The notes under the pieces: generated by a model
What the model was told of the DNA's origin: nothing
Databases searched by the model: none
Seen by the model: the letters and a program-made list of their open reading frames with translations, nothing else
Part shown: positions 21,203 to 32,043 of the stretch, one piece after another
Position numbering within the stretch: the first letter of the stretch is position 1
Layout of the letters: each line of letters opens with the position of its first letter
NCBI GenBank assembly: GCA_964035575.1
Contig: OZ037870.1
Coordinates: 1,218,014-1,282,013 of the forward strand
Origin: Rhynchopus sp. YZ270_cl-10
Lineage: Eukaryota > Euglenozoa > Diplonemea > Diplonemida > Diplonemidae
Direction: 5' to 3'
Length of the DNA: 64,000 nucleotides
Program-made: the position numbers and the translations under genes

Positions 21203-21585
21203 ATCAACTTCACTTCCTTTTCTTTTCTTTTCATTTAGGTGGCTAAACAAGAATTTTAACTTTATTTTTTCATTATTTTTTCCCCCTTCAAAACTTCATT
21301 TTTTTGTTCTTGGTTCATTTACTCTTGTCTTGTTTTTTTAAAAAAACCAAAATCTCGCGAAAACTGAGGAGGCCTTTTGTGGGTATAACAAGGCTTTACC
21401 CGCCTACATCCACAAGGCTTACTCTTACAGAAGCACACACAACAAAACATAAGCAATTTTTCTCAGAAATTCTGTCAACACAAGATCCATCATCCCGAGC
21501 AAATCTTTTGCTATTATCATTGTTCCCTATTTACGCACTATGTAAAAGGGAAATGACTGATAATTTCTACCTTTTTTTTTATACG

Positions 21586-21692
21586 CACACTACTTTGTGA
21601 GCGGAAAGTGTCACGTCGTTCACTCACCCAACCGTGCTCCGCAACACCACCACCCAGCAGGTGATTTTTAGTGTGTGTGGAAGCGTCAACGC
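21586..21692 (+). other. Structured ~100-nt module, free-standing copy 1
   Basis: Outer stem CACACTA/TAGTGTG, then GCGGA/TCCGC enclosing AGTG/CACT, and a CACC/GGTG hairpin: a multi-branched fold. It is nearly identical to the copy at 25140 and related to the array versions. It may be a noncoding RNA gene or a small inverted-repeat element; no ORF fits. Confidence 0.6.
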
Positions 21693-22499
21693 ATCAAACA
21701 ACTACAAGAAGGGGGGTGAGGGAACGACAAGTGACACTTTCTGACTGTTGTATGGGTTATTAAGACAGAAAACAGGGTTAAAATAGTAGCCAATTTGACC
21801 GTTTCCTTTCAATTCATGGAAACATTTGGTTTTGCTCTTTTTCTTTTCTTTTTTTGCAAAAACTGCTTTAAAATTGACTTTTTTTTTCTTCTTATCCACA
21901 CGTACATTATCTTTTCTGGTCAAAAAGCGTTTAAAAGACATCGCCGGACATCCTCAGAAGGAAGAACGATGACTTCCTTCTCCTTCATATTATTAGTGAC
22001 TCAACATGAGAGGCTAAGATTCATCTTTTGCCATTTCTTATTGTTTGTGTCAGTGTATACCTGGTTTGGCCAGAGGGCTGGTTATTTCATAATATTATGG
22101 TAGGCATTGAGGACAGTGAGAGGTCATGTGTGTTCCAACTTTCCAGAGATGAAGAAGTAAGTAGTATTTTCTTCTGCTGAAAGTGGGCCCGCATCTCTCC
22201 CGTTTTGAAACCAGGAAAGAATTGTACCAATTTTTTTTCTGTACCGCTTTTGTATTTTCTTGTATCCATCTTTTCAATGTTTTTTTTCCCTTTTTCTTTC
22301 TTTTCCCAAATCGGCTCGCTTCCTTTAGTGGGGAGAGCTGAGTGTTTTCTAACCCAAAAAAAAGAAAAACTGTTAACAGAAAACGAACGGAACGAAAATA
22401 ACGAAAAATAACAAAAAGAAAACCATTTTTTTTTGTCTCGATACAAAAAAAATAATGCGCAAAAAAAAGAGCTGAATCGCCTTCGGTGAAACGGCTCTT

Positions 22500-22533
22500 A
22501 AGGTGATTAAGCATGGCGTCTTAGTTTTCAACC
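22500..22533 (+). repeat. Class-1 hairpin abutting a MITE
   Basis: AAGGTGATTAAGC left arm and GTCTTAG right arm, then TTTTCAACC, which is already the left end of the inverted-repeat element at 22526. The element may have inserted into the hairpin tail. Confidence 0.5.
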
Positions 22534-22880
22534 TACCTTCCTTCACCCCCCCTGTAAGGGTAACCGTAGGTGAAGTAAGGTATAGTATTGAAATCGATGT
22601 GGGGGGGGAGTAAAGGGTCAATTTTACAAAACCAGATTTTGAGGAAAATTTTAGCCGAAAATGGGCCCCACGTATAAGCAACCGGGCTCATATTTCTCAA
22701 AAATTAAGTGGTCAAAAAATTGTCCAATTTTCGAGATTGACCCCACCACTGCACGGGCGGAGTCCAAAAATGCAAATAAGGACCCTTTTTAATTTGTTCT
22801 CTTGAAATGTATAATTTCATGTTTTCGCGAAAAAAATTACAACTGATCCCTACAAGGGTTGAAGGAAGGTGGTTGAAAAC
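22526..22880. mobile_element. MITE-like element with CAACCTTCCTTCA-type ends
   Basis: About 355 bp bounded by inverted repeats: TTTTCAACCTACCTTCCTTC on the left, and on the right the complement of the same sequence with one mismatch (GAAGGAAGGTGGTTGAAAA). A second, partial copy at 59013-59152 matches its left half, including AATCGATGTGGGGGG and a GGGCCC-like stretch. No coding capacity. Target duplication not resolved. Confidence 0.75.
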
Positions 22881-23066
22881 AACAGTAACAACAAGGACAA
22901 GTAATTGCTAAGGAAAAACGGGTGTGATGTGGAAAACTCCGCGCGATTTTCGAAACCACCGTAGTATCCTGGCGATTTGCTGGAGGTGCTGATGTGCCTG
23001 GTGTGATCGATGTGTTGTAGTCTGTGCATTCTGTGTTCCCTCCGCACTGCTCCAACGACGACGACA

Positions 23067-23360
23067 ATGTGGGGAGCCTGTGGACAAAACGAGCTGGAAC
23101 ACGCCGAGCCTGCCGAGCTGACGTCAAACAACGCTATCGAGCAGATGGTGCTGGACGAAGAGGACAGCCCCCCTTCTTTAACGTTTCAGATGCTGGCGTC
23201 CCAGTGGGTCTGGCAGCTTACGAAGAGCGTTAGCATACCTGCAGAAGAGCAGAATGCTGGGCGTGTTGTAGATTATTTCTACAGGATGGAGTTCCACATC
23301 ACACCCCGTTTTTTTTCCGATAGCAATTACTTGTTTTTTCTCATTTTATTCCACAGTTAA
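23067..23360 (+). CDS. Doubtful small ORF, 97 aa
   Basis: Unrecognised. It opens MWGACGQNELEHAEP, is moderately acidic for its first 60 residues, in DNA richer in GC than the surroundings, then runs into the left end of a mobile element where it becomes Phe/Leu-rich. It could be the 5' part of a host gene cut by the insertion, a piece of the element, or chance. Confidence 0.25.
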   Translation: MWGACGQNELEHAEPAELTSNNAIEQMVLDEEDSPPSLTFQMLASQWVWQLTKSVSIPAEEQNAGRVVDYFYRMEFHITPRFFSDSNYLFFLILFHS

Positions 23361-25113
23361 ATAAAGTATACGAAGGATTTGGCACTTTTAGCGTGATTCT
23401 TTTTAATGATAATTTCACGCCGTGTTTTTTTCGCAAATAAAAACCACGCTAATTGAACTTTATTTCACGCGTTTTCACTTTTTTTCACTGCAATTCCTTA
23501 GGAGCGGGATTTTATTTTTGTTTTTTTCACGCTAAAACAGGGGTTTTTTTTGGCGATAACTTCACGCTAAATTTTGGCACATCCTGCACCACCACCCGCC
23601 TAAAAATTGAAAATTTCGAATTTTTTTTGCCCTTTTCCCATTTTTTTTTTTTGACACATGCAACATGCTGAAGGATGTAAGACGCAAACGGTCCTCCGAC
23701 AGGAGATGTACAAGCACCACAGTGGTTTTGCTGAAGGACTGGCATTGTCGACACCGTACGTCCGTGAATGGGACCGCTGTTTAAGGAATTCATTGGCAAG
23801 CCTGACGGTATGCCCACGGAAGCCGACTTCGTTTCGTACATAGTGTATCTCCGTGACGATCTCACGTGCAAATTGTCGTCGTAATGGACAGCGTTCAGTA
23901 AGCTGAACAGCATATTGGCGAGCAAGTATGGGGTGCAACCAGACCAGTTTCCGAGGCTCGTGTGTCTCTTGAAGCAACATCAGACGGCTACCGACACGAC
24001 AGTCCAACGCACTCTGCACTCACGAAACAAGAAATCGACTCCTTCATTACCTATGAAGGCGAAGGACACACCACCCCCTTTACTTCATTGTGAGGAAGGT
24101 GGTGGCTGGCATGATATTCTGTGGTGGGCGGGGATCTTCTGAATGTCTCGCTCTTGCACGACAGCCATTTCCCGACCTCCCGCTAGAACCCGAGGTGTCG
24201 GGACACTGAGGGTGGCAAGAGGTCGGGATGTAGCTTTGTGTACCGTTGAGGCAGCTTTTCGAACCCGACCACACGCTACGCGCTATGCGTACACGCGGTG
24301 TAGGCTACGTACGATTCCCGGTAGCGTTGGCAGGAGGGTAATGAGGGCTACCCGGAGGGACACATACTCGTTAGTTATTGCACAATAAATGAGTCACGCT
24401 AAAAGTGCCAAATCCTTTCGTATACTTTATTTACTGGGGGGGGCCGAATAGTAGACCCCGGGTCCACTATTAGGCGAACCGACGGGTATAAATCGGGGGT
24501 CTCAGAAAAAAAATTTTTTTTTTCCAAGTTGAATAGTAGACCCCCCCTAAATAGTAGACCCCCCCAAAATTTTTTTTCTGTATTTTTACTAAAACCCTCC
24601 TGTCGATGAGGCTGATAGGGTGTGTCAAAATATACTGATTTTTGCTTCTTTGGAAAGATTTGTCACAAAATCTATCCAAAGAAAGAAAAATCAATTTGAA
24701 ATTTGTAGTTGATCCCCTCTAAAATTTTTCCGCGACTTCCGCAAAAAGTCAAAAAAAACGAAAACCTGGGGGGGGTCCACTATTCAGCGGAAAAAAAAAT
24801 TTTCCCCCAGAATTTCTCAGGGGGGGTCCACTATTCAAAGGAAAAAAAATTTAAAAAAACCCAGAATTCCCAGGGGGGGTCTACTATTCAGGGGGGGTCC
24901 ACTATTCGGCCCCCCCCAGTAACGTGAAATAAAATTACGTATTCAACGCCTTTTAGCGAATTTTTTTGCGATACTTCACTTATTTTTTTCCCAGGCTCGT
25001 GGATTCAATTTGCCTCGCTTCGCTCGGCAAATTAACTACCACTCGCCTGGGAAAAAAATGCGTGAAGTTATCGCAAAAAAAAAACCACGCTAAAAGGCGT
25101 TGAATAAATAGTT
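23346..25113. mobile_element. Decayed tyrosine-recombinase-type element (Crypton- or DIRS-like), with nested MITE
   Basis: About 1.77 kb. The left end (ATTCCACAGTT, then a conserved AAATAAAGTATACG) is shared with a shorter copy at 48075-48638, as is the right end, a near-palindrome of about 165 bp at 24940-25104 whose arms start ATTCAACGCC and finish GGCGTTGAAT. An inverted copy of the left-end sequence lies inside at 24390-24431. Fragments in the body (about 23650-24330, + strand) resemble a tyrosine recombinase: a helical core-binding part followed by a stretch with the GGRGSSE-type box around the first catalytic Arg. The element is clearly broken and looks old. Family is uncertain between Crypton and DIRS-like. 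A separate MITE lies inside it at 24434-24919. Confidence 0.6.
24434..24919. mobile_element. Nested MITE with poly-G inverted ends and TA target duplication
   Basis: 486 bp. Ends are exact inverted repeats, CTGGGGGGGGCCGAATAGTA on the left and its complement on the right, flanked by TA on both sides (24432-24433 and 24920-24921). Further inside, units of the type GAATAGTAGACCCCC recur on the left and their complements on the right. TA duplication fits Tc1/mariner-like non-autonomous elements. No ORF. Confidence 0.75.
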
Positions 25114-25139
25114 ATTTTTTTTTTTTTTTTTTTTTTACG

Positions 25140-25241
25140 CACACTACTTTGTGAGCGGAAAGTGTCACGTCGTTCACTCACCCAACCGTGCTCCGCAACA
25201 CCACCCAACAGGTGAGAGATAGTGTGTGGAAGCGTCAACGC
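25140..25241 (+). other. Structured ~100-nt module, free-standing copy 2
   Basis: Outer stem CACACTA (25140-25146) with TAGTGTG (25220-25226); inner stems GCGGA/TCCGC, AGTG/CACT and CACC/GGTG. Followed by GGAAGCGTCAACGC and then T runs. It differs from the 21586 copy by only a few bases, mainly in the hairpin next to the outer stem. Confidence 0.6.
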
Positions 25242-25796
25242 AAAATTTTTTAAAACAAAAATTTAGGCTACCCAAAAAATCTGCCACTTTCAACCTTATT
25301 ATACAATACATACTGTGAATATTTTGTTGTATTTTTTTTTTCTCTCAAGCGACCAGAGGGGGGTTTTTTTTTGAGTTGTCTGACTCAAAAACGTTTATTT
25401 CTTACCCCTAGTTTTCTTAGTTACCTTATAAGACGTTTGTGCACGAGAGTCGCATTCGTCATATAAGCCTTCTTTGTTGTTTCTAAACACAAAAGCCATT
25501 ATATTATTTGTGAGCGAAAAGTAGTATCTATTCAGCAGTGCCCATTCACCCCCCCCAGGATTTTCCTTTTCAACTCTCTAACACACCTTGTAGCTTTGTT
25601 ATTTATTTTATTTCTGGTCACCTCAGTTCTTACAAGAACACGGTTGAACAGACTTAGCCCCTATCGGAAAACCTTTCAAAATCCCTGCTTGTGAATGATA
25701 CTTTTTTGTTTTTCGCTCCCTTTTTTCTCTTGTGCAATTCTGCAAAATTTGCACAGCTGTGCGCTGTGCGATAACGATTGTGATCAAAAAAAAAAT

Positions 25797-25831
25797 AAGG
25801 TGACTAAACACAGAGGCTTAGGGTTCATCTT
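25797..25831 (+). repeat. Class-1 hairpin
   Basis: AAGGTGACTAA left arm, loop with GAGG, right arm TTAGGGTTCATCTT; tail ATGACCGCTTTCTTTTG. Outer stem nearly complete. Confidence 0.7.
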
Positions 25832-26160
25832 ATGACCGCTTTCTTTTGTTGATAGTCATTTTTTTTTCTCAGCTTGCCTCCACCATTTCAGAAAAAAAAA
25901 TGATATTTTTATTTCTGTTTTGCGTCGAAAAAAAAAAACTCCATCTATCTTAGCAAATACTTACTCTTTTGTGTCGGTGTGTGATTGGATGTGTGCATCT
26001 CGTACAAAAAATTTTTCAAGGCGACTTAGTAAAGTATATGAAATTGACATTTTGGTTCGTCTGTTGACGATATCAACACACGAACAAAAGACTTTTTTTT
26101 AAAAAGGGGGCAACAGTGTCGGGGAACTACCCCTTCACAAACACAGCACTGCCCTTTTTA

Positions 26161-26290
26161 TAATTACCGTAATTGTAAAAATGTTGGGCCGTAAAAATGT
26201 TGGGACAGCCCAAAAAAGGCTCGCTCGTCCCAACATTTTTACGGCCCAACATTTTTTGGGCTACTTTGGCTTGAGCCTATTTGTCTTAGC

Positions 26291-26323
<33 letters not shown>

Positions 26324-26570
26324 TTGTTGAAAACTTTGACACGTGCCAGTACGTTCAACCGCCTACTCGCTAGGTAATCGTAAAAAAAAAAAAAAGCTAA
26401 GACAAATCTTCCCTAACAAAATCTACGTAAAAATTCCCTAACGTAAATATGTTGGGCCGTAAAAATGTTGGGACGGGAATTTTTCGCCCAGCTGTCCCAA
26501 CATTTTTACGGCCCAACATTTTTACGTTTCAACTTTTTTACGTCCCAATATTTTTACAATTACGGTATTA
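26161..26570. mobile_element. Nested-palindrome MITE with GTAAAAATGTTGGG repeats
   Basis: About 410 bp. Outer inverted ends are TAATTACCGTAATTGTAAAA and TTTTTACAATTACGGTATTA. Each side contains its own inverted pair of GTAAAAATGTTGGG units joined by CC (about 26176-26255 and 26436-26525). Between them lies a third pair, TTTGTCTTAGC before a T run and GCTAAGACAAA after an A run. No ORF. Confidence 0.7.
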
Positions 26571-27489
26571 CCTTTTTTTCCCCTCTTTTTTCTCCCCCCA
26601 AACAACTCCCCCCAAAAAAATAATAGGACCGCAATAATGTAAAACTCTAATCCCACACAACGAAGGCTGCGTTTTGCTTTTCACACAAAGACCTCCATTT
26701 CAATGTTTTTTTTTTTTTTAAATCCCCCCAAATCGCTATCCTCACTTTTTATTATCACGAAACATCCATTTCATTTGTTTCAATTTTAGTTTTTTTTTTC
26801 TTTGACGTGGCTCTTTATCCCGAAGCGCTTGAAAGGCTTATGATTATCGTACAAAACCTTTTTTTTTTTTAGAAAACACAACAAAACCAGAGAACCGAGC
26901 ACCTTGAGTTGCGTTAGTTTTATTTTTTTTATATTTTTCTTTGCCAAATCATGCAGGGAAAAAAAAATAAAATCAAAATTAAACAGAACACCAACAAAAT
27001 GCACACAAAGCCTTGGTTTGGCCCGTGCATGTTGGTAACCGCACAACCCTGCCAGAGCCCTTTCTTTTTTCAAGCTTGATATAATTTCTTTTTTTTTTTT
27101 TTGCGAATTCTGAGGATTTTTGTGAAGCTGTCTGAAACAACAATCCTCTTCAATCTCTTCAGTATATTTTTTTTTTAAAAATTTTTCTTTCTTCATTCAA
27201 ACTCGCAACAGTCTTGGTTTGGCTATGACGAGCAGGATTTGGAAGGAAAATATCTGATTGTGTTTGAGCGCATTGCTTTTTCCATTGTTCGATAATCTCT
27301 ACGAGCTGGCATTCGAGAGAAGTAGAGGGTGTCTGTGCACATTACCAAACCCCCCGCTTTTCTATTCGGAAAAAAGAATGGATTTTGTGTCTAGGACAGT
27401 CATTTATCGTTCAAAATATGGATTTTTTTTTTCTTTTCTTTTTTTGTCCCAATTTTGACACTCCACAGGGAGATTCAAGGACTCTTTTT

Positions 27490-27524
27490 TAGATGCGTAT
27501 TGCACAGTGGCGTATTCATCTTTT
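27490..27524 (+). repeat. Class-2 hairpin, diverged
   Basis: TAGATGCGTA on the left and CGTATTCATCTTT on the right; tail TTAACTTTTTCTTGC. The right half is very like a degenerate copy at about 45240-45300. Confidence 0.45.
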
Positions 27525-27537
27525 TAACTTTTTCTTG

Positions 27538-27572
<35 letters not shown>

Positions 27573-29537
27573 TCCTCTTTCAACTCCTACCCCTAGTAGT
27601 AGAGTAGAAGAGGTATGCACCAACCTATACCCCACCTTTCCTTTTGTGACAGCCCCCTTTTTTGAGATCCTCTTCTTTGGCACAAAAAAAAAAAGTAAAT
27701 TGGAAAGACCCATATTCCTTATCTCCGCAAAAAAACTCCGTTCACAACCCACTCAGAAGACAGCACTGTAGAGGGAGGTGTGATGTGTGTGTGTACGAGA
27801 GGCCACATTCTGATTTTTCTTGTTTGCTGTGTACCCGCTCATCACATCAGATCTTAAAAAGTTGCTTTTCTTTTGAGAGGGTCGATACGAAGGGTCATTG
27901 TTCCCAACATATTTGATGGACGGAGGGGCTGAGGTTCATCTTATATCCAAAATTTTCTACGTTTTTTTGTTTTTTTTTTTTTTTTTTTTTTTTGTTTTTT
28001 TGGTTCTTTCTTCCAAAGATGGTGTCCGTGAGGATATCTGTTTCATCTTTTCAAGAATTTTTTGTTTATTGCTTTTATCATGAAGAAAAAAAAAATCTTC
28101 CCTGCAGGTTTTCGTTTGATTAGCGCGGGGAGTCTTGGATAGGAAACACAAATTTATTTTCTTTACTATTTTCTGTTTTGCTTCACTGCTGCTTTTCAAA
28201 ATACTCAGGGATGGATCTTTTTTTCTTCTTTTGAATTTTCTTTTTTGAACCAAACATTGAAGAAAAAACAGGGGCGTTATTTTTCACTTTGGAATTACCT
28301 TAGCCTTTAGAACTCGCTCAATTTCGACCGATTTCGATCCGATTATCATAATCTGGCCCTAAAAAGGTCGTTTTTTTTTCTCTTTGGAGTTCTAGAGGTT
28401 ATTATAAGGTTGTCCTGATCACTACAACCACGTTTTTTTCAAAAAAAAGCCCACATTTTAAAATCATTGCCTTTTCTTTTTTAGTCAAAAACCCCCCTTT
28501 TTTTTATGCTCCCATATGCATCTAGGTGCATGTTGCATTGAAAATAGTTGCGTTTGCAGTATCAAAAAAACCCCCCCCCCCCCTTTTTTTTTTTGTCTTT
28601 GGATGGATTGCCTCAGTGTGGGCACATCTTTCCTTTTCACCTTTTTTGATTTTTTTCTCTTTTTTTTTCCTTAGAGACCAGTTGTCTTTAATTACCCCAT
28701 TTTTTTTTTCCTATCACAACCTCTTGATTTTTCTACGACACACCTTCTTATTAAACAATCAAGCATCTGCACGAAACAGCGCACTGGTCCTTTTTAAATA
28801 CTGGCACGACGCGGGAATCCCCCCTCGATCGTACCCCAACGTCTGACCATCCTTTTCTGCAGGCCTGCTACATTAGATCAAAGCAAAAAAAACCCCCCCC
28901 CCCCACACACACACACACCCCCCCCCCAAAAAAAAGTCAAGTACATTAAATAATTCATTGTAGCAAAACCAATTAGAAGGAGAAAAAAAAAAGGGAAAAA
29001 GACAGCCAACCCATTTTTCTACCCCAACGTGCACACTATTTTGTGAATGAAAATAGGTAGAAAAGGGCGCTAATTTTGAGGTCAGGGAGGAAGCATTTTT
29101 TTTTCTTGTTTTTTTTTTGGGGGGGGTTTGAAAAAAACAAAATCCCCCCATGGATAGAGAGCGAGAAATCTTAATCAAAAAAAAGGTCGTACCTCCTTCC
29201 CTCTTTTGATTTCACTCTCAGCGTCGAGCTCTCAACCCAGCTTTGAGCAAAGCGCTAAACTGCATCAAGCAATTCAAAACTCAGCAAGGTGCACACCAGT
29301 GTCCACCGCTCGGCATGATCGATGGTGTCCTTCGCCATCGCCCTGACACTTTTTTCCCCGTTAACTACTGACCCGCATGCTCATCGTCGTCATCGTCGCT
29401 CTCGGGCGAGGTTTGGTTCCTCGATGGCCCACTCATCCCTCGCACCGCGGTTTTTTTTTTGGTTTTGAGAACAAAACAACCACACATACCAGACATCTAT
29501 CACTACACCACCCCCAAAGAACCCCCCTTTTAACACA

Positions 29538-32043
29538 ATGGCAAGGCAAAAGAAGGACAAGAAGACGGACAAGAAGGCAGACAAGAAGGCGGACGAGCCC
29601 CACGCCAAGGGAGGTGCGCAGACCAAGACTGGTGCTGTCACCAACTTCGCTCCCCCGAAGTACGACCCCCAGGAGCGTAACGTCAAGGTTGGCTCCGTCG
29701 ACATCAACTACTTCGGCGCGAACGTGCTTGTGGATGCCGACATCAACCTCGTCCAGGGACGCAGATACGGTATGCATTGCTCTTCTCGGCATTTCCCTTT
29801 TTATTTTAATTTTTGAAGGCGACTCAGCGAAGTTGTGTTCTTTAGATATGCACATTAAATCTTTCACCTTTTTGGGGGAGTACAAACCCGGCATTTTCTG
29901 ATGTTCATCTTGCGATTTAGGGCTTAGTTATTTTTTTTTTTTGGTACGCGTCCGCGCGCGCTCAAATTTTTGGAAATCCAAAAATAAAAAATAAAAAATA
30001 AAAAAAAATATGCCGGTGTGGTGTGCATAGAAAAGTATAAAAAAAAAAGTTGGAAAATTTCAACAATTTTTTTTTCCGAATATTTTTTTCCCGAATTTTT
30101 TTTTTTTTGGGCACAACATTGATTTTGCAGCCAAAACAAGTTATTTTTTTTTGGTATTCGCGCGCTCAAAATTTGAGGGGGGTCCCGGACGCGTACCAAA
30201 AAAAAAAAATAACTAAGCCCTTATAGAAAAAAAAATATAAAAAATGTACTTCTTGGTCGATACAACACGAAACACATAGGGTTGATCGGACCTAACGGAT
30301 GTGGAAAGTCGACTCTCCTGAACGTGATGGGTGCCGGCGAGATTGACCTTCCCCCGAAGGTGGACGTCTTCCACCTGAGCGAGGAGGTGTCCGCGACTGA
30401 CGTGAGTGTGATCCAGACTGTCATCTCTGCGTCTACCGAGCAGGCACGTCTTGAGGCCGAGCTTGAGCGTCTGGAGGAGAACCCTGAGGACGACGAAAAC
30501 CAGCTGCGTATGGAGCAGATCTACGAGCGTCTTGACGAGCTTGAGGCTGAGCCCGCAGAGTTCCGTGCCGCACGTATCCTTGCGGGTCTTGGTTTCGACC
30601 AGAAGATGCAGGAGCGTCCCACGAAGTCCTACTCCGGAGGGTGGAGAATGCGTGTCGCGCTTGCCCAGGCGCTGTTCCTGAACCCCTCCCTGCTCCTCCT
30701 CGACGAGCCCACCAACCATCTCGACATCGAGGCTGTTGTCTGGTTGGAGCGCTACCTCGCCAACTTCAAGGGAATCCTCCTCATGACGTCGCACTCCCAG
30801 GATTTCATGAACGCCATCTGCACTAACATCCTCCGTCAGTTCAAGGGATCCCTCACCTACTACACCGGAAACTACGACCAGTACGTCCAGCAGCGTAAGG
30901 CCGACGAGGAGAACCAGCAGAAGAAGCGTGACTGGGAGCAGGCCCAGATCAAGGACATGAAGGATTACATCGCGCGTTTCGGTCACGGAAGTGCCAAGCT
31001 CGCGAAGCAGGCGCAGTCGAAGGAGAAGGTGCTGGAGAAGATGACCCGCAGTGGACTGACCGAGGCCATCGAAAGAGAGGCCCAGGTGAACTTCGCCTTC
31101 CCCGACGGAGGAAGCCTCCCGCCCCCGGTTATTGCGTTCCAGGACGTCGGCTTCAAGTACCCCTCCCAGGAGGCCCTGATGTACAAGGGTGTTGAGTTCG
31201 GTATCGACCTGGACTCGAAGATCTGCCTTGTTGGACCCAACGGAGCAGGAAAGACGACTCTCATGCAGCTCATCACCGGCGAGCTTGAGCCCACTCAGGG
31301 ATTCGTCCAGCGCAACCCTAAGTGCTGCATTGCACGTTTCGCGCAGCACGCTGTGGACCAGCTGCCCCTCGACCTTACCCCCCTGGAGGTATGTTATGTT
31401 GCTTTTGTTGGGATTGATGCTATTTTTTAATGGAAACCAAAAACCCTCTGCACAGTACAACTGCCGGGAGTACCCCGAATGCAAGGCCATTGAGGACCAC
31501 CGTTCCCAGCTCGGCCGCTTCGGTATCACCGGCAAGACCCAGACCCAGGTCATGCGTGAGCTTAGCGACGGACAGAAGAGCAGAGTCACCCTCTGCTGGA
31601 TGGCGCGCAAGAACCCCCACATCCTTCTTCTTGACGAGCCGACGAACCATTTGGACATGGTATGTGCATTGTTTGCCCCTCACTTCATCACCTCATCACC
31701 TCATCACAGGACTCCATCGACGCCCTGGCGACCGCCCTGAACGAGTTTTCGGGTGGAGTCGTGCTGATTTCTCACGACATGCGTCTGATTGCACAGGTAT
31801 GCGCTTTTTTGTTCATAACACGCGAATAAAAGGTGTCATTGAAACGACGAAGCACCGAGATTCATCTTTCCTTCGAAACTTCCATTTTTCTTTTCTTCAC
31901 AGGCATGCGCTGAGATCTGGATCTCCGAGGACGGAAAGGTGACTAAGTTCAAGGGAGACATTGCGGAGTACAAGAAGACTGTCGAGAAGAGAATCGCCAC
32001 TGCCCTTAAGCAGTACGAGAAGAAGACCGGCAGCAAGAACTAG
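29538..32043 (+). CDS. ABCF2: ABC-F ATPase, ABCF2/GCN20-like
   Basis: Exons 29538-29769, 30280-31388, 31456-31659, 31710-31796 and 31903-32043 give 590 residues, the usual ABCF2 length. The joins restore conserved sequence, for example RRYG|LIGPNGCGKS at the first. After a Lys/Asp-rich start come two ATPase domains: Walker A GPNGCGKST (about 81-89), signature SYSGGWRMR (about 193-201), Walker B LLLLDEPTNHLD (about 215-226); then a linker with ARFGHGSAKLA, Walker A GPNGAGKTT (about 394-402), signature LSDGQKSRV (about 482-490) and a second LLLDEPTNHLD. There are no membrane segments; the family works on ribosomes in translation. Donors are GTATGC or GTATGT. Introns 2-4 are 67, 50 and 106 nt; intron 1 is 510 nt because of a MITE. 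Intron 4 contains a dispersed hairpin. Confidence 0.96.
29920..30220. mobile_element. MITE in ABCF2 intron 1, PIF/Harbinger-like TTA duplication
   Basis: 301 bp with long inverted ends (GGGCTTAGTTA, a T run, then GGTACGCGTCCG). TTA lies at 29917-29919 and again at 30221-30223. A three-base TTA duplication and G-rich ends fit PIF/Harbinger MITEs. It accounts for more than half of an intron otherwise about 200 nt long and leaves both splice sites untouched. Confidence 0.85.
31828..31869 (+). repeat. Hairpin inside ABCF2 intron 4
   Basis: AAAGGTG pairs with CATCTTT (one G-U) around a loop containing AAGCACCGAGA. The tail after it is the pyrimidine tract that ends at the intron's CAG acceptor. 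The inner stem of class 1 is not kept. Confidence 0.5.

Larger units (their letters stand above)
19199..22499 (+). other. Gene-poor AT-rich region with dispersed hairpins
   Basis: 3.3 kb without a supportable gene. It is dominated by T and A runs and carries several same-strand hairpins and one structured module, listed separately. Short open frames are low-complexity Phe/Leu- or Lys-rich readings of homopolymers. Confidence 0.7.
25242..29537 (+). other. Gene-poor region upstream of ABCF2
   Basis: 4.3 kb of homopolymer-rich DNA. It contains hairpins at 25797 and 27490, a nested palindromic element at 26161 and a small inverted-repeat candidate at 28297-28410 (ends ACCTTA...TAAGGT). A GC-richer stretch at 29200-29450 directly precedes the ABCF2 gene and may hold its promoter or 5' UTR. 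No gene recognised. Confidence 0.65.

Noticed and set aside
31936-31950. AAGGTGACTAAG inside ABCF2 exon 5, like the hairpin left arm
   Set aside because: No right arm follows, and the bases encode conserved ABCF2 residues (KVTKF). Chance.
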